A stretch of 64,000 nucleotides of DNA, taken from contig CM046847.1 of the NCBI GenBank assembly GCA_025618425.1, positions 6,789,146 through 6,853,145 on the forward strand. Reading direction: 5' to 3'. This DNA comes from Heliocidaris tuberculata. Taxonomy: Eukaryota > Echinodermata > Echinoidea > Camarodonta > Echinometridae. How positions within the stretch are numbered: the first letter of the stretch is position 1; each line of letters opens with the position of its first letter. A program made the translations under genes and the position numbers. The notes beneath the pieces were generated by a model. That model was given only the letters and a program-made list of their open reading frames with translations. It searched no databases and was not told the origin of the DNA. Positions 57,362-64,000 of this stretch are shown piece by piece.

Positions 57362-60300
57362 CTATAAAGTGGTGAAAAGGTATGTCTTTAGAGAATTAAT
57401 GAAGTTTTCATAGGAATTTATACTTTTCAGATATTCAGGCAACTTGTTCCACAAAAGAGCGGCAGAATGTGTAAAAGACCTTTCCCCGTATGATTTTGTC
57501 ATTATTTGTGGAACGCAGAGCAGGGACTTGAAACTGGAACGTAACATTCTATCGGGTTTATATGGAGTTAGTACTTCAGAGAGATAAGTAGGAGCCAGCT
57601 GATGTAAACATTGGTAGGTTAACATAAGTATTTTAAATTGGATACGGGACTTGATGGGCAACCAGTGTAGATCTCTTAAGACTGGAGTTATTGATTCATG
57701 TTTCTTCGTGCGTGTAACAAGTCGGGCTGCAGAATTTTGAAGGAGTTGTAGTCTTTGAATTTGAGAAGAAGGGAGACCAGAAAGCAAACTATTACAGAAA
57801 TCAAAATGGCACATAACAAAAGCATGAATTAATCGTTCAGTGGTTGGTTTGTCTAAAAAATTGCGAATTTTACCTATTTTGTATAATCCAAATGAAGCTG
57901 AGCGACACTTTTGTGAGACAAAATTTTCAAATGTGAACTTATCATCAAAAATAGCACCTAAATTTCTGCAAGTTCTGGTTGCATGAACAATTGTACCATT
58001 TATGTTCAATGTTGATATGAGGTTGCTTGACCTATGGCGTGAAGAAAGATGAAGAAACTCAGTCTTTGTATCATTGAGCTTTAAACCATTTACCTGAGAC
58101 CACTCTTTGATTGATTGCACACACTCTGATACCTGTGAAGTGACATTAATATTATCAGTTCTCTTAAATGAAATGTACAGTTGTGTGTCATCTGCATAGA
58201 ACATCTTATGAATTTTGTGAGTATCAATAATATCTTCTAAGGGAGAGGTATAGAGGGTAAATAGGATTGGGCCCAATACGGACCCTTGAGGAACCCCTTG
58301 AGGGATGATTTCTGTGGATGACCGCTCATTTCCAATAATAACAGTGTGAGTGCGCCGAAACAGATACGACTCTATCCAAGCGAGTGCTTGACCACTTATA
58401 CCAAAACGAAGTCTCAGACGTTTCAACAAGATGTCATGCTTAATAGTATCAAACGCGCAAGAAAAATCTAGCAGCACAAGGATGACTTCTTCTCCTTTGT
58501 CTAGAGATAAAAGAATGTCATCCGTTACTCGCAGAAGAGCTGTTTCGACGCTATGAAACGAGCGGTAACCAGATTGTGACTTTGCGTATAAACTGAATGT
58601 GTTCAGGTACTGTTGAAGTTGGAATGAAGCTATTCTTTCTAAAAGTTTGCCAAAATATCTCAAGTTTGCAATCGGACGATAACTTTTCAGATCTTCAACA
58701 TCAGTAGCCGAACCCTTCAGTCTAGGAATAACATTTGCATGCTTGAAACCTTCTGGGAAAGAACCAGTCATGAAAGAATCATTAGTGACCTGTGTCATAA
58801 ATGATAATAATTCTTCACGAAATTTTTTCAAAAATGAAGTTGGGACAGGGTCAAGTTCACATGTTGTGGAAGAAGAGGTAGTAATGAACTTGGCAACCTC
58901 ATCTTCAGACACTGATTTGAATTTGCTGAATGATGAGGTTGCAAGCTTCTCAGGAAATTCCCTACTATTATCAGCCGCTGATGACTGTAATTCATCAGTG
59001 ATTGACCGAACTTTCTCTGCAAAATATCTCAAGAAACGCTGTGGTAGAGATATATCAAAACTGATATTGTTTGGTAAGGTTTTTAACTGGGGTCGTAACA
59101 GGTGATCAACCTTCCTGAAGAGATCTCGAGGAGAACAATTTTTCAGTTGATTACGATGATAAACTCGTTTGGCTGAAGTGAGTTGATTATTATAGTGATG
59201 AGACGCTTTCACATAAATTTGCCGATCAATTTCAAGACCACACCGAGAGAAAGCTTTCCGTTCGAGAGCACGAAGTTTTTGCTTCAATTCTCTAAGTTCA
59301 TCTGTGAACCATGGTGTGTCTGGACGATATCTAACAGTTCTAGTGACTTCCGGAGCATGCTTATCTAGAAGCAAGGATAGAGTTTTGTTAAACTGACCAA
59401 CTCGCTCATTCAGGTCTGGGCTTGGAGAAGAGTACAGATCTGACTTGAGGATGTCACTGGAAAAGGCTTCGATGTCGATGCTGTAGACCTTCCTTGTCTT
59501 TATCTCCAATTTCAATGGTGGAGGCTTTCGAATGTCCAAGCTGCAAGAGATAGCAACATGATCCGATGGGAGATAAGACGTTGAGCTTAGATCAGTGACA
59601 AAACTGTCCGTGGCTCTGGTGATGATGAGGTCAAGTGTATGGCCAGCTCTGTGCGTTGGAAACGATACATGCTGTTGCAGGTTAAATGCTGATAGCACAG
59701 ACAAGAAATTCCTTGAGTTGTTATCAGTGACAGAGTTAACATGGTAATTAAAGTCACCAACTATTAATAACTGATGAGGAGATGATATGAGTTGTTCCAT
59801 GAAGGTTGAGAACTCACGGAGAAAGAGGCGCTCGGTTGAGTCTCCCCTGGCTGTGCGTTGAGGACGATAAATGACAATAAGGCGTGTTGGAACCTGGTAA
59901 TGTGAAGTTACCAGGATATCTAAGTGTTCAAAAGAACTGAAGTTAGAAATATTGTCATACACCTTGACGCGAAGAGACTTTCGAATGCATATCCCAACAC
60001 CGCCGCCAACACGGTGCATTCTGGGCTTGTGAAGCCAGTTGTGGTCTTTCAAAACAGATGTGAGCTGAGCAATGGAGTAGTTGTCTCGGTCATCTCCAAT
60101 TAGCCATGTCTCTGTCACTGCAGCGATGTCAATGTTATCACCTATGATGAAATCTGATAACATGTGTGTTTTGTTATTCAAAGACCGTGCATTCCACAAG
60201 GAAAGTCTTATAAGACCGTTATTATGCTCTGGTGAACTTGACTTCTCCTGGAGACGACGCCGACGACATCGACCACCTTTACGACCCCGTTTGGTACGAC

Positions 60301-60772
60301 CTCTACATATACTCAAATTGCGAAGTGTTAACCAAACTACTGGAGTCACTTGAAACTTTTGAGACCTAAAACCTAAAAGCGTCTCTACATCATACTGAAT
60401 TCTATTAGAAATTACAATATCCTGACTTTGAGTACCACCAAGCTTATCCAATGAATTATAAGCGTTACTCTGTGGACCCGGGTTGGGATGTACATCCCCA
60501 CATAGAATCAACTTAACATGGAATGTAGCAGTACAGGAACTGGTCTGATTATATAATACCTTCCTTCCAACATACTTTACATGAGCACTTGTGAATGAAG
60601 GTGTGTCAAACAGTACAGAACATGTTACTCCTGTACCTTCTAGCACACCCCCACTTAAGAGTGAACACAACAATAGAATGGCAAGGGGGATGCCCTGAGA
60701 GGCCATTGTCACACAAAGCTTAATCAGGTGTGTTGTTCGTAAATAACACCAAAAGAATGGTTTCAATCTCAA
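57362..60772 (-). CDS. L2/CR1-like retrotransposon polyprotein: 2A-like motif, APE endonuclease, reverse transcriptase
   Basis: 1136 residues without a stop. The N-terminus is hydrophobic (residues 25-40, GIPLAILLLCSLLSGG, signal-peptide-like). It is followed at 91-100 by CGDVHPNPGP, a 2A-like ribosome-skipping motif with the break expected between G99 and P100. Residues 157-175 are very basic. The APE endonuclease (about 185-412) has NARSLNN, TETWL (E221), GGGVGI, GDFNYH (D340), LDLIIT and SDHVAI. Reverse transcriptase (about 660-905) has SYRPIAN, SGYRS, LLDFSCAFD (D769), GVPQGSVLGP and YADD (859-862). The C-terminal region has the HWLPI and RSF..AA.LWN.LP features of this group. All catalytic residues seen are intact. 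The initiator could also be Met23 (MASQG), which would put the signal-like segment at the very start. Target-primed reverse transcription is the expected mechanism. Confidence 0.9.
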   Translation of the reverse strand: MRLKPFFWCYLRTTHLIKLCVTMASQGIPLAILLLCSLLSGGVLEGTGVTCSVLFDTPSFTSAHVKYVGRKVLYNQTSSCTATFHVKLILCGDVHPNPGPQSNAYNSLDKLGGTQSQDIVISNRIQYDVETLLGFRSQKFQVTPVVWLTLRNLSICRGRTKRGRKGGRCRRRRLQEKSSSPEHNNGLIRLSLWNARSLNNKTHMLSDFIIGDNIDIAAVTETWLIGDDRDNYSIAQLTSVLKDHNWLHKPRMHRVGGGVGICIRKSLRVKVYDNISNFSSFEHLDILVTSHYQVPTRLIVIYRPQRTARGDSTERLFLREFSTFMEQLISSPHQLLIVGDFNYHVNSVTDNNSRNFLSVLSAFNLQQHVSFPTHRAGHTLDLIITRATDSFVTDLSSTSYLPSDHVAISCSLDIRKPPPLKLEIKTRKVYSIDIEAFSSDILKSDLYSSPSPDLNERVGQFNKTLSLLLDKHAPEVTRTVRYRPDTPWFTDELRELKQKLRALERKAFSRCGLEIDRQIYVKASHHYNNQLTSAKRVYHRNQLKNCSPRDLFRKVDHLLRPQLKTLPNNISFDISLPQRFLRYFAEKVRSITDELQSSAADNSREFPEKLATSSFSKFKSVSEDEVAKFITTSSSTTCELDPVPTSFLKKFREELLSFMTQVTNDSFMTGSFPEGFKHANVIPRLKGSATDVEDLKSYRPIANLRYFGKLLERIASFQLQQYLNTFSLYAKSQSGYRSFHSVETALLRVTDDILLSLDKGEEVILVLLDFSCAFDTIKHDILLKRLRLRFGISGQALAWIESYLFRRTHTVIIGNERSSTEIIPQGVPQGSVLGPILFTLYTSPLEDIIDTHKIHKMFYADDTQLYISFKRTDNINVTSQVSECVQSIKEWSQVNGLKLNDTKTEFLHLSSRHRSSNLISTLNINGTIVHATRTCRNLGAIFDDKFTFENFVSQKCRSASFGLYKIGKIRNFLDKPTTERLIHAFVMCHFDFCNSLLSGLPSSQIQRLQLLQNSAARLVTRTKKHESITPVLRDLHWLPIKSRIQFKILMLTYQCLHQLAPTYLSEVLTPYKPDRMLRSSFKSLLCVPQIMTKSYGERSFTHSAALLWNKLPEYLKSINSYENFINSLKTYLFTTL
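60473..60502 (-). other. 2A-like ribosome-skipping motif in the LINE ORF
   Basis: The codons read C-G-D-V-H-P-N-P-G-P; the invariant NPGP and preceding D-V are present, while the usual ExNPGP position has His-Pro. 2A-like sequences at the start of APE-type non-LTR ORFs are known in sea urchins. Activity here is inferred. Confidence 0.7.
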
Positions 60773-61060
60773 TTACAGCTACACAGTGATATACATGGTT
60801 ACTCAAACATAATGAACATGGTTAAGTGCACATACATACTAGACCCTGTGCAGAAATGACTACACAGAGTGTAATGGTACTTTAATGCTTACCACAGTCA
60901 GAAATAAGATACTTATTTTCTAACAAATGCCAAAAAATATATCTGCAAAAACTTGCCCAGTCTGATCAGAACAATAAACCAAGAAACATGATGTAAAATA
61001 TAAGCAAGAAATGAACCCAGTGCAAAGAAATAAGGAAACTAGTGGAGCAGCTGTAACGCG

Positions 61061-62446
61061 CACCACCAGCCTCCTGTGTTAATACCTATCAAGTCCAAGT
61101 ATGTAACAATAGCTATTCTATGTTTATGACATTTCCCCCCCCCCCCCCCATTTTTTATATAATTAGCTTACATAATGAAAAAATATATGATACAGTTTCT
61201 ACAGTTAAAAATCATTTGTCCCATTTACGGTTAGCTGATTGCCAACGGAATTGCCCCCAAATAAGGAAAACAAATGCCCCCAAAACACTTTTAATCCTTG
61301 ATAATGTGCGCTTTCTTCTCTACCTTAATCTCCATTGATTTTCCTCCTACTGATTAAGTGTTTTGGTAATTTTATTTTATTGAGCGCCCCTATTCTAACT
61401 TACCCTGTCGAGAAAAAAAAATCATGTTTAAAAAGCTCAAGAGGCATTTTAAGGTTCGGTTGCTTTGCATAGGAAAAATGGTCCACCGGGCTAATCAATA
61501 AATGAGGTGACTGATTAGAATAATTTTCATATATCAATTGCCCAAAAATACCTGCAAGTTCATAAGAAATGAAAAAAAAACATGCAGCTGTTCAATATCC
61601 GGGCCGAATTTTAATCTGAGTCTTTGACTGGTCCCGTCGCTTTGGTTACATGAAATCGAGAATGTGGTGAATTCTTCCGATTTTAGTGCATGATCATGAA
61701 CATGATGAATGTGGTGAGTGGAAAGAGATGGGTTGGACTAATTGATTACATAGTCTCCCAGTCCATGCATATATTCAACAAAAAACACCCTGTAATACAG
61801 CAGTAGTTTATCAAGCTGTCAAGACAAAAGTGAAACGTACCGTAAAGTGTAGTGTACTTGATTTACGTTAATTCCTGCTTTTTTTTCTTCAATATTTTTC
61901 TTTTTGTAATCATGCACCTGCAGAAAAATGGTTTTATTGGTAGAATATTCGTTTATTCACTTTGAATATTACAGTATGGTTTTAATAGTTTGAAAAACAA
62001 AATATATTCCTGGTGAGCGGTAACCACCAGAAATATAAAGTTACGGTGCAGAAATTGTTTTGAATTATAACAAATTATGTAATCCAGTTTTAAACGTGAA
62101 CTAAAAAATACGAAATATGAAGTATTCCCGGAAGTACACACATTAGTTAAACTGCTTATCTCCAAGTGTTTTGTTTTTGTCGGACAGTTTAAAATGACTC
62201 AACATGAACTGAAATGGTTACACCTATCACCTAATTTTTATAATTATGCAATTGAGCTTCTTTCTATTACCAATTCAGAACGGGTATTGCGCTATAATAT
62301 GTCTTAACTGCCCAGTGAGAGGCTCGATGCATAACAGAAAACGATTTTAAACCGCATATATTAGTTTGAATTTGGAGAGAGTTATCATTCTTAAATTTAC
62401 ACATTCTGGTGGAGACGTTTGATGAGAGATATCATTGGTCATATAA
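61061..62446. other. intergenic, upstream of the LRR gene
   Basis: A poly-C run lies at 61134-61150; the rest is A+T-rich. A first non-coding exon of the LRR gene may lie here but was not located. Confidence 0.3.
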
Positions 62447-62461
62447 TTTTTTCCTGTTGCA
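62447..62461 (+). promoter_or_regulatory. probable 3' splice site just upstream of the LRR gene start
   Basis: ttttttcctgttgcag precedes atacgagctaacc and the ATG. The paralogue at 42253 has a matching acceptor and leader (gcag, then atataaacttaccaca), so both genes appear to share a spliced 5' leader. Confidence 0.6.
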
Positions 62462-62475
62462 GATACGAGCTAACC

Positions 62476-64000
62476 ATGATGGCAAGTATACATCGTCTAT
62501 TTCTCTTAACATTGGTCGGAGCTTTTTGTCTTCTACCCTTGACAATCGAAACCTTACTCACAGATGCGACGCCGATTGCTCCATTGAAATCACGTTTCGA
62601 AATCTCTCCTTGGGAGTGCAGTCAGGACTTAGAGCTGAAGGAAGCCGATTGCAGGAAAAGGGGACTTGATTCAGTTCCGCAAAATCTTTCTTATGATATT
62701 GAGGTACTTGACCTGTCTCATAACAATATCACTTCTCTATTCAATTACTCATTTAAAAGTTACCCTCTGGTCACCCAATTGAACCTTTCTTTCAATGACA
62801 TAAGACTGATAGAATCCACCACTTTTAACCCACTTAAGGAGTTAATGGAACTTGATATTTCAGAAAACTCACATCTTGTACTTCCAGAAACAGGCCTATT
62901 TAGATGGACCAGAAAGCTGGCTACTCTGAATGTGGATTCATCAGACTTAAAATGGCTTCCTAACGACACACTGAAATGGATCTCACATTCAGATAAAATA
63001 TCATTCTTTAACAATAAGTTATCCTTCATTAATATAAGCGCCTTTGGCACAACACGGATAGCTACATTTTCATATAATGGACTTGAACACCTAAAAGCGG
63101 AAACTTTTATTTTCGCATGTCATGCTGATACCCTGGATCTGATGGGTAATGAAATACTATCAGTTGATCCTAATGTGATCGCTTCGCTACAAGTCCGTTC
63201 ACTGGTTCTAGGAGGAACGCTTGTTGGAGAAGAAGTGTTGAGAAATATATTCATCGGTATCTCCCGCTCTAAGATAGAAGAGTTTATGTGCATTCAAACC
63301 TATTTGGATAACGTTTCAAAAGGTCTCTTTGATCCACTCCGGAATCATTATATTTCTGTTCTTGACTTCACTAGCATCGGACTAAACAGCCTCTATCCTT
63401 GCATCTTTTCCAACTTGACACGAGTCAATCAGCTTGTTCTGGACTTTAACCATGTTGACGCTATCGAACCAGACTTCTTCGAGGGCATGCATGAGTTAAG
63501 AGTATTGAACATGGATTATAACCGTTTAGAAAATATTAACAGTTATAATCGTACTTGGACAGTAGACCTTGTCGAATTGAACTTATGTTGTAATTATTTG
63601 ACAGTAATTTCCCAATTTACTTTTCTTGGATTGAAAAATTTAATGTTCTTAGACCTTAGCTCAAACGAAATCCTTGCTGTATTTGAGCTTACATCTCTTT
63701 CGGAACTTGATAATATTCACACCATCGATTTGCCAGAGTGCCGTATTGACTATTTGCAAATAGAAAGCCCAACATTGAAATCACTTTCAATGAACAGCAT
63801 GAAAATTCCCGGGCCTCAGTTAAAACCAGGAGATTCCTTTAAACGAACACAATATCTTGAACATTTAGATTTGAGGAATCTTACACTTTACTGGATGAAT
63901 TTGTGGGATGCGAACGTTTCTCTTTTTGATGGACTGCGTCATCTTAAGACTTTGGATATGAGTAAGAATCCTCGTTCTAGCGTTTTAAATGAATTGCCAA
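62476..64000 (+). CDS. Toll-like LRR receptor, ectodomain (runs off the window)
   Basis: From the ATG at 62476 (a second ATG follows at once) the frame is open for 508 codons to the window end. A signal peptide (RLFLLTLVGAFCLLPLTI) precedes an LRRNT-like cysteine region (WECSQDLELKEADCRKRGL). Leucine-rich repeats follow, such as IEVLDLSHNNITSLFNYS and LMFLDLSSNEILAVFEL, with several N-x-S/T glycosylation sites. It is colinear with the broken gene at 39793-42253 on the other strand and visibly similar along the whole length. Sea urchin TLRs usually have a single coding exon with a TIR domain at the end. The TIR part lies beyond the window, so a TIR-less LRR receptor cannot be excluded. Expected role: pathogen or ligand sensing at the membrane. 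Confidence 0.8.
   Translation, partial: MMASIHRLFLLTLVGAFCLLPLTIETLLTDATPIAPLKSRFEISPWECSQDLELKEADCRKRGLDSVPQNLSYDIEVLDLSHNNITSLFNYSFKSYPLVTQLNLSFNDIRLIESTTFNPLKELMELDISENSHLVLPETGLFRWTRKLATLNVDSSDLKWLPNDTLKWISHSDKISFFNNKLSFINISAFGTTRIATFSYNGLEHLKAETFIFACHADTLDLMGNEILSVDPNVIASLQVRSLVLGGTLVGEEVLRNIFIGISRSKIEEFMCIQTYLDNVSKGLFDPLRNHYISVLDFTSIGLNSLYPCIFSNLTRVNQLVLDFNHVDAIEPDFFEGMHELRVLNMDYNRLENINSYNRTWTVDLVELNLCCNYLTVISQFTFLGLKNLMFLDLSSNEILAVFELTSLSELDNIHTIDLPECRIDYLQIESPTLKSLSMNSMKIPGPQLKPGDSFKRTQYLEHLDLRNLTLYWMNLWDANVSLFDGLRHLKTLDMSKNPRSSVLNELP

Larger units (their letters stand above)
57237..61060 (-). mobile_element. full-length L2/CR1-like non-LTR retrotransposon
   Basis: A 3' UTR (57361-57237) ends aatgcgctatataaaaatgt and (ATT)n. 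One intact ORF (60772-57362) follows a 5' UTR whose outer limit near 61060 is a guess. No second ORF was seen. The intact frame suggests recent activity. Fragments of related elements lie at 3132-3446. Confidence 0.85.

Noticed and set aside
60473..60502. Viral origin of the 2A-like motif
   Set aside because: The ORF around it is a non-LTR endonuclease-RT and such motifs are known in sea urchin LINEs; no viral gene is present.

Overview
The window reads as nuclear DNA of a deuterostome invertebrate, most likely an echinoderm and probably a sea urchin. It is A+T-rich, and its genes are sparse and either split by introns or single-exon. It holds two Toll-like-receptor-type LRR genes with an uninterrupted ectodomain exon, as in the expanded sea urchin TLR family. 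It also holds an L2/CR1-like retrotransposon with a 2A-like motif, a type known from sea urchins and amphioxus, and very many MITEs, SINEs, TC/GA microsatellites and poly-G/poly-C runs. No bacterial-style operons, CRISPR arrays or ribosomal RNA genes were seen. The species call is inference.

Host genes. (1) 1.13-6.59 kb, minus: a complete three-exon D2-like dopamine receptor of 500 predicted residues; splice sites and phases fit exactly. The intron between exons 2 and 3 carries decayed tandem copies of the TM2 exon, one split by a LINE fragment. (2) 39.8-42.25 kb, minus: a Toll-like LRR gene broken by a 17-bp deletion and by a 500-N assembly gap. (3) 62.48 kb to the window end, plus: an intact paralogue of gene 2, cut off by the window. 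(4) 35.09 kb: a tiny fragment that may be the N-terminus of a Crypton/ZMYM/QRICH1-like protein.

Mobile DNA dominates the rest. 4-31 kb holds hairpin elements, a four-copy short MITE family beginning near TCACACCG, a TTAA-flanked MITE, tRNA-derived SINEs, LINE 3' tails, minisatellites and a duplicated non-coding block (19.2-24.2 kb). 32-39 kb holds a decayed RT fragment and pieces of a Penelope-associated repeat; one piece is split by a 2.1-kb TIR element filled with a pyrimidine minisatellite. 43-51.2 kb holds SINEs, another RT fragment, a Harbinger-like MITE, and two inverted copies of a 0.93-kb TWA-flanked element, one of which took two TTAA-flanked insertions. 51.5-55.6 kb holds a mariner-like element and a head-to-head pair of GIY-YIG Penelope fragments. 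57.2-61 kb holds a full-length L2/CR1-like LINE with one intact 1136-codon ORF.

The genes do not form a pathway. The interest lies in nested insertions whose order and empty sites can be read directly, and in the 2A-bearing retrotransposon beside an innate immune receptor gene.
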